Position numbers and translations under genes: made by a program. DNA of 64,000 nucleotides. It comes from Batillaria attramentaria (taxonomy: Eukaryota; Mollusca; Gastropoda; Batillariidae). Positions 56,128 to 64,000 of this stretch are shown piece by piece. Below the pieces are notes generated by a model. It saw only the letters and a program-made list of their open reading frames with translations. It did no database searches and was not told the origin of the DNA. The stretch lies in contig JACVVK020000382.1 in assembly GCA_018292915.2 (NCBI GenBank), positions 600,001 to 664,000 of the forward strand, read 5' to 3'. Numbering within the stretch: the stretch's first letter is position 1; the number at the start of each line of letters is the position of its first letter.

Positions 56128-59103
56128 GTCATTGCAGTGACCGAATTAGGACTTAAACGTTTCGTCATCTTTTCTTGCCCGTCTTACCATCTAAAAATCT
56201 TTTTCGTGTTCTAGAAAATTCCACACATGATTGTGGCGACAGTGGAGGGCTGGTGCATTGCACTTCAATTTCGCACATTTCCGTCAAAGTCACTGATTTA
56301 GCAGATTCACGGTTGAGTGGGAATCCAGCATCAACAAAAGTATTCACTCTTTGCACCGTTGCCAATCATTTTTCCATATTTAAAGTTCCAGATTGTTCTC
56401 CTTCCTGGATGTTCTAGAGAGAAGGGTCACGATATTGAGGATGTAGATGACACGGAAGGAAAATCTGGAAATTTTGCAGATGAGGTTGCCAGAGAAACCA
56501 CGAAGCCTGGAGTTTGAGCCGCGGGGCACTCCCACCAGCCTGCAGGGAGATGATTGCGTTTCTCAGCTGAGCGCCGGTCTGTGAAGACTAATTAACCGTG
56601 ATAGTCTTCACGTTGCTCTGCTAGGTAGGCACGTGAATGGACGGGCAGTTGCTTCTTGGCGCCGGACAATGAAGACAGGTGATTGGTTTTAGGATGTATT
56701 CGTGTCGACGCTCGGTTACGGATCTTGGTTTCATGTCCAAGACGTTGCAGTCTGGCTGGATATCGGATGAGCGTGTATCGCAGACATGTGCCAACTTCCG
56801 ATCTGTGGTTCGGGTTATGATATCATTCAGTTACGCAATATGTGTACTCTGACTGGGAAAGAACTTTTCAGAATGGCCCGGTTGCATCGGGTTTTTGTTG
56901 TAGTAGTTGTTGTTTGTTCGTTTCTTTGTTGTTTGTATTTGGTTTTGTTGATCTGTTTGTTTTGTGTTTTTGCGTTGTTGGTTTTGTTTGTTTCAATGGT
57001 TTGGGCTTTTTGTTGTTGGGGTGTTTAGTGTGTGTGTGTGGGGGGGGGGGTAGGGTATTTTGTTTTTGTTTGTTTTGTTTTTAGGGTTTTTTGGTTTGTT
57101 TGTTTGTTGTTGGGTTTGTTTGTTTTTTATTTTGGGGTTGTTTTTTAGGGGAGGGGCTGGGGGTGGATTTTATAATTTTATAACACTTCAAGTTATTTCT
57201 GCGTTGTTCGAAATGGAATGCCGTCTATTGTTTTGACGAAATAATTTTTTTCTTCTTCTTCCAATTGACCTCTTCTTTTAGACTTATGAAATGTTACAAT
57301 ATCTGTGTTGCTTACTATTGCCAGAGTGCGCCCGACTTCCGTCATGTATATCTTGTCCCTCAACGAGTACGGTTAATTTGTCTTTTGATGACATTTTCGT
57401 GTGAAAAAAAATGATCATCAACTACGAAGTATCCGTATTTTCCACGATGCTTTCAATCGTAGGCTGGGGCTGGCAATGTGAGCTTCTTGCCTGACGCTCT
57501 TTTTAATGAATCTTATTGAAAGTCCATGGCAACCGAGCTACGTGGTTCGATCAATGCGCGTCGGCGACTGTAAAAAGAGAAGAAGCAATTAAGAGGCTGT
57601 ATCGGGCAGGGAGAGACGTGATTTTGTGTGTCTGTGCAGGTAGCCCATAATGAATAATACATACACTACGTGTACACTGATTGCCCTAATTCTGGGGTAT
57701 ACGCCAAGTTCGTGTACAGTGAATAGCATCATTCTGCTACTAGCTGGTGTTCCCGGCTTCCCCCGGACTGATGATGTGCTATGTGTAGTTAGTGCTTTCT
57801 GATATCCCTGTGTGGCGATACGTGATGGAAAAGGACGTGAAACTCAGATTTTCCCAGATTTTTTTCCACCAGATTGTTTTCGGGTTACCCCTCGGTACAG
57901 CCAGGGCTGATTATGTGATCTGTCTAGTAAGTGTTTTCTGGTCTCCCTGTTTGGTGATACGTGGTGGAAATGGACGTTAAACTCCGAGTTTTTGTGTTAG
58001 CGCCCCCCCCCCCCCTTTTCGGCGGGGGCATGATGTTTCCGGGGTCCCCTTGAGTACAGCCACCAATTTTGATCGTGATGAAAAATCTAAATTGTGTTTT
58101 CTGGTCTTCCAGTTCGGAGATACGTGGTGGAAAAGGAGTTAAACTCCGATTTTCCGGTTTTATTTTGTTTGTTTGTTTGTTTTTTCAGCCAGAACGAGCC
58201 CGGGGTTCCCCTGAGTAGAGCCACCAATTTTAATCGCGATGTGAGAACTGTAAATTAGGTTTCATCCCGCACACACAGACAGATAGACAGACAGACATTG
58301 TCCGTTTATATAGCACAGGTTCACGTACTAGCTGACGAAATTATTGGCTCCGTTTCCGTGATGATTAGTTTTATCCTGTGTCAGTGTTGCGAAATGATTA
58401 AACCGTTACTGGAAAAAGGGCCTCAGCGTCTATCAAAATTTATGTCGCTTAGCTCTTTTTGTTTTTTTCTTTTTCTTTTTTTAGAGATGACGGTAGGTAT
58501 TATTATTGGTGAAGAAATATTTGGCGTTACAGTTTTTGACGCGGTTGAAAGCCCTACCTTTACCGGAAGTACGTGTGAACTTATGGCATATCGTACGCGT
58601 GTTGTAGATAGTTAAAATATCTCATGTGTCCTATCTCATGATCAGGAAGTGTGTTTGTCATGTCATCATGATAATACGTGAGACGTGTACTTGTATTCAT
58701 CAATGCATTATTCATACATTAACACAATCTGTAACATAAGTGCCCACGTTTCCATTCAGTGGCAGTACCTGGTGACCTAGTAAGTAAGCTGTGAACTGCG
58801 CGCTTGCGTTGAATATGTCCGTTTCCAACGCCGGGTAAAAAAAAAAAAAAAAGTCCCGTTCGTGGTCGGCTTGGTTTCCTACCCGTGTTTGTTTGTTATG
58901 AAGGTGAAGAAGGCAACTAGAACCACGTCGTGTTTGTTTGTTATGAAGGTGAAGAAGGCAACTAGAACCACGTCGTGTTGTGTTTGTTCGTTTCTTTCTT
59001 TCTTAGCAGTCTAAGCTACTGTGTTTCTCTTGAGATATTGAATTTTTTTTAATTTTTTTTCGTAATGATTTGGTAACACGCAGTTGGCTGCTTGATAGGC
59101 TGA

Positions 59104-59151
<48 letters not shown>

Positions 59152-61387
59152 GTGTGTGTGTACAGCCGATACATGCCTGTATAGTTTCGTAAGCTTTTAG
59201 CGGGGAAGTTACGTACACGTAATTACTCAATTTCTCTGTCTTTCTCTTGTGTTTGTCGCTATCTGTCAGCATTAGTGAACTGATCATCAGCTCATATCGC
59301 AAATACCTGTATACACGTGTAACTCTCTGCCTTTCTCTGACTGTCACGTTGATGCAGCATGTTTGCAGCCACTGCGGTACTAAGTGAATTGTGTGTAATT
59401 TGATATTGCTGGAGTAGACTGCATTCTACTAGTCTGACGTTTATACGCATTTGTCGGTTTCCGTCAGTCCATTTGCACCTGACATTGGAACATGGATTGT
59501 CGATATTACCACGGCTGGAGAGGAAAGATATATCCTGCCATGACCCCAGCTAGGCATGCCAATGCCCGCGATACTGTGTGCAGAGATCAGTTAGTTACAT
59601 CATTCTCGTTGGCGTGTTGGCTTCTCCGTGCATTTGTCTGTCCTTCTGTCCCTGCATGGTCTGGCGGATTGCGGCCCCTTTTGTCAGCCTGTCAGAATAT
59701 GCATACGTCGCGTCCAGGCCTATTCGCATAATTTTACTTTACTGTACCTCACTTTACTTTACTTTACTTTACCTCACTTTACTTTATCTCACTTCACTTT
59801 ACCTTATCTCACTTCACTTTACCTTACTTTAGCTTACTTTATCTCACTTTACTTTATCTGACTTTACCTCACTTTACTTTATCACTTCACTTTACCTTAC
59901 TTTAGCTTACTTTATCTCACTGTACGTTACCTCACTTTACTTTATCTCACTTTACCTCACTTTATCTCACGTTACCTTACCTCACTTTACTTTATCTCAC
60001 TTCACTTTACCTTACTTTATCTCACCTTACTTTACCTCACTTTACCTTACTTTAGCGTACTTTACTTATGTGTCATAGCACACAAGGTTTACAGAGAATA
60101 GAGTTCGTTCATGCCGCTTGGCCAAATTATAAAATTAAAACAAGCATTAGGCAAGCCCAGTGGAAAGAAACAGCAACTCCTTTTCAAGTTAGCCAATAGC
60201 TGCGCAATGCTGAAGGGCTTGTTACCTCGTCAGTTGTCCCTGCGCGCATTGTAGAGAAGAAATCTACCCAGGGGGATTACATGTAGCCATGCAACTGATC
60301 AGTGGGTTACAAGAACCACGCCTTCCGATTTCCGCATAGTCCACATCAGCAGCTGACGCATCAGCTTCAACACGGCTGTCACGTTGACTATAGTTTTGTA
60401 ACGTTGTAGTTACACCCGCTTTGTTATTGACCAACTCCACCCGCATTGTTCTTCAGCCACTCCTTCACTTTCTCAGTTGCAGCTGGCTGTTTGTCGCGTA
60501 TTTAGTTATGATTAATTGTAGTGGGCGTGTATGCATGTGTGAATTTGTAGAGTGATGGTTTCCTACAGTGAGGGCTAAATCAGTGTGTAAACAGTTAGGG
60601 TCTAAGTAGCGAACGCATGTTTGAACTAGATGCTCTCTCAATCCCCCCCCCTCCCCCCCCCACACACCCCACCTCGTCTTATTACCCTTGAAATACATTG
60701 TACCAGCACTTTGTTGACACTGGTCTTCAAAGAATCAACAAAAACAAACAAACCAGCACGATCCTTTTGATGTTTGCCGCCGGCCTGTACCCGATCACGA
60801 TATTTACTTGCAATGCTTGTCATGCCTTTACAAGACAAAATTCATGGTTGTTCGTCTATCTTGAAAATCTGATGTATTTGATGTATCTTACATGATAAGT
60901 AGAGGTCAGCTTCAGGAAATGTCGTCACAAAGATAACAGTGAAACACTGGCGTTACTTGAATGATGTGCTATATCCGCGTAGGTTTTTTTTTTGTTTTTT
61001 TTCCCCTGCTACCGGGTGTTGTTTTGTGAAATGACGCGTGCATGAGTGACCGTGCTCCAGTCATGTGTGACTAAAGGTGAAATGCCCCGTGCGTGATGCC
61101 TTGTATTCGGGACCCAAGATAAACGGTATCGTTGGCCAAGAGTACACAAGGGGAATGAATGCGTCAAGAAAGCGGTTGCCCAAAGGGATGCAACTCCGAC
61201 TTTGTAGACTTACCGGCGCTTCTTTGCTGTAATTCAGATGATCGTTCATTGGTCGTCTCCCTTGCCTTTGTTTTTGCACACGCTGTACTGTAGTGATTTT
61301 GTAACTGGAGTGATTCCTGTTCGCTTGAAATGCTGAATTGGCTAGTGGGTTTCTGTATAGGCTGCTTATATGTCATAGTTTCACTCT

Positions 61388-61453
<66 letters not shown>

Positions 61454-61920
61454 CATGCCAGTAAGTATATAAATTTCTTCCAGTCATTTGCAAAATAGGG
61501 ACACCTGTGGGTTGTGGTGATGTTTTACATCCGTCTTTATTATCCCAGTTTCATCTTACTGTCCAGCTCACAGTTAGTGCATCTTTTTACCCGCAGGACC
61601 ACTATATGTATTTAGTCCTAACACTATTGTGCGGGGAGCCGAGGTGGCCGAATGGTAGAGCGTTGGACTTCTAATGCTCGAGTTCGTATCCCAGCTGGGG
61701 CCAAATATTTGTGCTGGCTTTTTCATCATTGCCCCGTTTTTGACATCACCCGTATATGGTGGAAAAGGACGTTAAACCCCCAAACCCCCACCCCCACCCC
61801 CTAACACTATTGTGATTGTGTGTTCCGTGTGTTTCAGAATGAGCCAGTTTGACATCAAGAACTACTTGGAGAAGATATACAACGTGCCTGTGCTTCGAGT
61901 TAAAACGAAGATTTATGCTG
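43461..61920 (+). CDS. MRPL23: Mitochondrial large-subunit ribosomal protein uL23m (MRPL23), 5' three exons; continues past the window
   Basis: This is a structural protein of the mitochondrial 39S subunit. The exons are 43461-43492 (donor GTAAGT), 44388-44537 (acceptor TTTCAG, donor GTAAGT) and 61838-61920 (acceptor GTTTCAG, donor GTAAGT). Phases are 2, 2 and 1, and all junctions restore sensible codons. The 88 codons read MASSLKGIQVLPLW, then YPVYWQGNPQLRLLMPHFW and KLVRPKNEIPNDQVRF. After the second junction comes MSQFDIKNYLEKIYNVPV. Human MRPL23 has closely matching YPLYRLGGPQLRVFR, QLVRPG and the LRNYLERIYNVPVAAVRT block, which makes the assignment firm. The C-terminal half is not in the window. 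Intron 2 is 17.3 kb and holds other candidate exons and many repeats. Confidence 0.92.
44602..44754 (+). repeat. tRNA-headed SINE, 65 bp after MRPL23 exon 2
   Basis: 'gtgccggggtggccgaatgg' and 'tagatcgttggacttctaat' form the head. 'gtctttgatatcacccgtat' and 'aaaaggatgttaaacccccaa' follow, ending in (CACC)n and a T run. Confidence 0.88.
45677..45861. mobile_element. 185 bp MITE, pogo/Tigger-like termini with TA target site
   Basis: The ends are CAGTAGAACCTCTTTTGGG at the left and, reversed, CAGTACAACTTCTTTTGGG at the right. These are inverted repeats of about 24 bp with three mismatches. Both are flanked by TA (45675-45676 and 45862-45863). A 'CAGTAGAACCTC' terminus with a TA duplication is typical of pogo/Tigger-type Tc1-mariner elements. 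No transposase is present. Confidence 0.75.
48307..48530. repeat. Poly-C, (CT)n and (GT)n compound low-complexity tract
   Basis: C28 (48307-48334), CT runs (48340-48369) and a GT run with occasional CT (48441-48530). Confidence 0.9.
48831..48926 (-). CDS. Orphan coding exon of an unrecognised gene inside the MRPL23 intron
   Basis: Acceptor GTCTCAG and donor AAG|GTACGG frame a 96 nt, phase 0-0 exon encoding QKPEYIESDYVLVWVPNRR and HTESVMVRPVINK. Codon third positions are strongly G/C (CCC GAG TAC ATC GAG), unlike the AT-rich surroundings, which argues for real coding sequence. 'DYVLVW' recalls the N-terminal region of some anoctamins, but this is too short to call. Possible upstream first exons lie at 51936-51953 and 54149-54289, both in phase 0. 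Confidence 0.5.
49691..49749. repeat. (CA)n microsatellite
   Basis: About 29 CA units. Confidence 0.9.
49984..50077. repeat. ~43 bp tandem duplication
   Basis: 'tggggttggtcgggagtcat' plus 'cagatctt' and the preceding G-rich piece occur twice in a row. Confidence 0.85.
51936..51953 (-). CDS. Possible start exon for the orphan gene (MVTLDK)
   Basis: The minus-strand ATG at 51953 opens MVTLDK, ending in a good donor AAG|GTGAGA in phase 0. This would join directly to the exon at 48926. It is only six codons, so the support is the splice site, the phase and the ATG alone. Confidence 0.3.
52330..52388 (+). CDS. Possible plus-strand first exon starting at an AAGATGGCGG site
   Basis: The ATG at 52330 sits in 'caagatggcgg', a strong start context that is also the YY1-type core found at many animal transcription starts. 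The frame MAESFSCATSIQRLRRRLL runs to a donor CTT|GTAAGC in phase 2. Phase 2 is also what MRPL23 exon 3 needs, so an alternative MRPL23 first exon is conceivable. An unrelated gene is as likely. Confidence 0.3.
52429..52640 (+). repeat. Dispersed repeat with 'tcctctgaagcac' motif, copy 2
   Basis: Two subunits with 'tttcctcctctgaagcac' and 'cataccaaaacgcaccaaat'. It is homologous to 35900-36085 (opposite strand) and 55528-55725. Confidence 0.75.
54149..54289 (-). CDS. Alternative candidate first exon of the orphan gene
   Basis: The ATG at 54289 in context CTACCATGA opens 47 codons (MICKALGRNCERRFLL to STVVCEKD) ending at donor GAC|GTAAGT in phase 0, compatible with 48926. Cys-rich composition; no known domain is recognised. 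Confidence 0.3.
55027..55098 (+). repeat. 3' end of a second I-like LINE, with (ACTC)n tail
   Basis: 'cagccgcgaattagtctttg', 'tggcttgcgcggctttaagc' and 'cccaaaaactcactcactc' match the minus-strand 3' end of the LINE at 4803-4870. That end reads CAGCTTAGCCGCGAAATAGT, CTTGCGCGGCGTAAAGCCCC, AAATAACTAAC. The tail unit here is ACTC instead of TAAC. Only about 70 bp is recognisable. Confidence 0.7.
55528..55725 (+). repeat. Dispersed repeat with 'tcctctgaagcac' motif, copy 3
   Basis: 'cttccaccttttgcggattt' starts it. 'ttttgaagcactgaaaatcg' and 'aaatgcaccaaagtgcacag' follow. Diverged relative of copies 1 and 2. Confidence 0.7.
56094..56123. repeat. (CT)n microsatellite
   Basis: About 15 CT units. 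Confidence 0.85.
56880..57170. repeat. G/T-only low-complexity tract
   Basis: Long runs of GTTT/TTGTTG with almost no C or A. The 80-codon frames across it are artefacts. Confidence 0.8.
57740..58262 (+). repeat. Imperfect tandem repeat, unit ~150-180 bp, about three to four copies
   Basis: The block 'tggtgatacgtggtggaaat' then 'ggacgttaaactccgagttt' recurs near 57812, 57952 and 58116. Between repeats is 'gggttcccctgagtagagcc' plus 'accaattttaatcgcgatg' or its variants. The first phrase resembles the 3' end of the tRNA-headed SINE family, so the array may have grown from a SINE fragment. Confidence 0.75.
58879..58977. repeat. ~49 bp tandem duplication
   Basis: 'cgtgtttgtttgttatgaag' plus 'gtgaagaaggcaactagaac' and 'cacgt' occur twice with no visible mismatch. 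Confidence 0.9.
59107..59149. repeat. (CT)n microsatellite
   Basis: About 21 CT units. Confidence 0.9.
59735..60068. repeat. Degenerate (CTTTA)n pentanucleotide array
   Basis: The tract is made of 'actttactttacctcacttt', 'atctcacttcactttacc' and similar pentamer variants without other sequence. Confidence 0.92.
60069..61616. other. Unique intron sequence with one long (GT)n
   Basis: No exon is recognised. (GT)n lies at about 61391-61451, and a C-rich run near 60643-60669. Confidence 0.5.
61632..61799 (+). mobile_element. tRNA-headed SINE with 15 bp target-site duplication, just upstream of MRPL23 exon 3
   Basis: The head 'gccgaggtggccgaatggta' and 'gagcgttggacttctaatgc' is followed by 'ctggggccaaatatttgtgc', 'tgacatcacccgtatatggt' and 'aaaaggacgttaaacccccaa', ending in CCCCCA repeats. 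The word 'cctaacactattgtg' flanks it at 61617-61631 and 61800-61814. The element ends 38 bp before the exon start. Confidence 0.93.
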
Positions 61921-62973
61921 GTAAGTTAAGTAGTTAAATTGTTTCAGGTGAATGTGTGTGTGTGTGTGTGTGTGCATGTGCGCGCGCGCGTGCGTGTGTG
62001 TTTTCATCAGTTGAACAAGTCTGCCTTGACGTGTTGTTACCGCTGTGGTTCTTACCGATTTCAAAACAACTCGATGTGGTGCACAGGGAGTCACTCTGCT
62101 GCCCAAACAGGCACATGCGAATTAACAGTAGAACAGTACTGCTATGTTATGGAAGAGGATTTGTCTTTAGTCGTGCTTGTTAGGGCGTTGAACTGACCCG
62201 GTAGTTACTGGTGACATCATGTCAGTTAACCCGCAGAGCAGTCCAAATACCTTTTTGCACGTGGTGGTATGTCAGATGTTTTCCCCGTCCCTTTTCTGGT
62301 GTGACGTATGTTTCGAATTATTCTATCTGCCATACGTATTGCTGTCACGGGAGACAAATTATGTATTAGTAGGTATTTCCCCTTGTCCTGTATGTCATGT
62401 ACGCGTGGCAAACAAACAAATGAATAGAACCCATGATTTGAAGAATGAATTTACTTCCTTCCTGACCTACTTGTTCTACAGCAATGTTTGCAAAACAGAC
62501 ACATGGTACTGTCTTTTTGGGGGAAAACAAGAAACAACATATACACGAACATTCCATGAAAACTTCACATCACTTTGTCAAACAATACAATCAAATTACT
62601 TTTACATGTATACATTATGCCTGTAACATGGTGCTTGCCTGTATCACCGAGAGGATTACATACTGACAACGATCCTTTATTTTACAACAGTGAATCAAGA
62701 ACACTTTATTTTTCAACGGTAGAGAGAGTGAGAGACGGGGTGGTGGGGGGGGGGAGGGCAGAGAGAGAGAGAAAAAGAAGAATCCGAGACAGAGACAAGG
62801 AGGGGGGAGTGGGGGGGGGGGCACAGAGAGAGAGAGAGAGAGGCAGAGGGAGGAAAGGAGGGAGAGAGACAGAGAGAGAATATTTACATACAAAGTTATT
62901 TAATACATGTAACATGTCGCTGCGGTGCAGTTTACTTTACCGTCTCTACGCCATTTCGCCTTCCGAGAGGAAA

Positions 62974-62974
<1 letters not shown>

Positions 62975-63038
<64 letters not shown>
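62975..63038. repeat. (GT)n microsatellite
   Basis: About 32 GT units. The 246-codon frame at 62575-63315 passes through it and is rejected. Confidence 0.9.
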
Positions 63039-63039
<1 letters not shown>

Positions 63040-63364
63040 CATACACCCTATTTCCTCAACTGCCATCGAGAGTTTCCAGCGAGTTTCCCTATCAAAATAA
63101 GAGAGATATCCATCTTCATACTTGTCTCACACAGGGCGACACGCTGTCAACCCCCGTCATGTGCCACACGTGTTGGCTGCATGTTTGTCTGCTCTCTTTT
63201 TTCTTCGTCTTCGCTGTTGGAAGCAGCTAGTTTCCAGTTGAGATTTATGCTTGTGGGGAAAACTGACAAAGGTATTTATTCATGCTGCTTATTCCGTATT
63301 ACGAGTGTGGAATAAAACGGTTTTTATATTGTCGCTTCCCGCTTGTGTAAAACCCTTTAAAGGC

Positions 63365-63416
<52 letters not shown>

Positions 63417-63772
63417 CAAGATGTTACGGCAAAACCAAGAAGAGATCGAGGTGGGCCATTTGTGATACACACTCCAACCTTGGGGCAACTTGAAATATGG
63501 TTACCTAGATCTCCGACTCGGGAAAAACACAACACTAAAACAGAAACAGCAAATGAAAAGAAAAAAAAGATGATGAATACATTCACTTACACGCTTGTTC
63601 TTTTTGCTTGCTTGTTTGTGTGGTTGAAATTGGACTGACAGTCAGGAATAACAGAATCTTGTTTTGCCTTATCATTCTACTGTTTACTTGGGGAGCTGAC
63701 CCCGATGTAATTTCAATAATGTTTTACTGTTTGTTGTTGTTGTGTTTTAGCAGATTAGAAAAAGTCAGTACA

Positions 63773-63789
63773 CACGCGCGCGCGCGCTC

Positions 63790-63848
<59 letters not shown>
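63773..63848. repeat. (GC)n-(CA)n microsatellite
   Basis: A short CG alternation followed by about 28 CA units. Confidence 0.9.
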
Positions 63849-63853
<5 letters not shown>

Positions 63854-64000
63854 GAGTAGGAAGACCGTTCGCTTCCACTTGCTAGCGACAGTCACACGTG
63901 TAATGCCTTATCATAGGTTCTACTATTCACTTGATGGAAACTAAGGAGAAATGACTATTGCATTGTACAGAAACTAAGGAGAAACGACTATTGCAGTGTA

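Larger units (their letters stand above)
61921..64000. other. MRPL23 intron 3 (partial) with microsatellites
   Basis: No further MRPL23 exon is seen. Simple repeats: (GT)n at about 61955-61973, (GA)n tracts at about 62719-62878, (GT)n at 62975-63038 and 63369-63414, and (CA)n at 63793-63848. A ~33 bp direct repeat ('gaaactaaggagaaatgact', 'attgca') lies at 63937-64000. Confidence 0.6.

Noticed and set aside
58298..58615. 105-codon plus-strand frame with a hydrophobic stretch
   Set aside because: No family resemblance, no convincing exon boundaries and a T-rich low-complexity core.
62575..63315. 246-codon plus-strand frame
   Set aside because: Built from (GA)n and (GT)n microsatellites (RERERK, CVCVCV) with unrelated flanks.

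Overview
The window looks like one piece of an animal nuclear genome, most likely a marine gastropod mollusc. It has intron-rich genes with animal-specific domains (BIR/RING IAP, RAB39, BCL2 family, mitochondrial ribosomal protein uL23m). It also carries dense (CA/GT)n and (CT)n microsatellites, several tRNA-headed SINE families and an I-like non-LTR retrotransposon. The species is inferred from repeat style only.

Layout. 1-289 is the 3' part of a ~510 bp SINE whose full copy lies at 25785-26293. 1.65-15.73 kb is one tandem-repeat domain. An AT-rich, strongly diverged array (about 1.65-3.82 kb) grades into a homogenised GC-rich 79/83 bp satellite (3.83-4.80 and 10.99-15.73 kb). The satellite is split by a 6.19 kb minus-strand LINE (4803-10993) bounded by a 13 bp target-site duplication. 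16.2-19.9 kb holds a five-exon IAP gene (two BIR domains and a RING, 435 aa, minus strand). 20-30.7 kb is gene-poor, with a dead LINE, SINEs, microsatellites and a 112 bp tandem duplication. 30.8-32.0 kb holds a two-exon RAB39 (214 aa, minus). 33.6-33.9 kb holds a solo LTR. 34.7-43.4 kb holds a multi-exon BCL2-family gene (minus) with two BH3-like motifs, BH1 and BH2. Several of its exons contain frame-breaking indels, and its introns hold an inverted SINE pair and a TIR-like element. From 43461 a plus-strand MRPL23 gene starts only 81 bp from the BCL2-family start, so the two probably share a bidirectional promoter. MRPL23 has a 17.3 kb intron (44538-61837) containing candidate exons of other genes, a pogo-like MITE and many repeats. 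It runs off the right edge of the window.

The IAP, the BCL2-family protein and RAB39 lie within 27 kb on one strand. The first two act on opposite or adjacent steps of apoptosis control. No new defence or biosynthetic system was seen. The most unusual items are the satellite with a visible age and composition gradient, its open reading on one strand in all three frames, the LINE landing inside it, the tandem-BH3 BCL2-like gene with broken frames, and a fresh SINE sitting 38 bp upstream of an MRPL23 splice acceptor.
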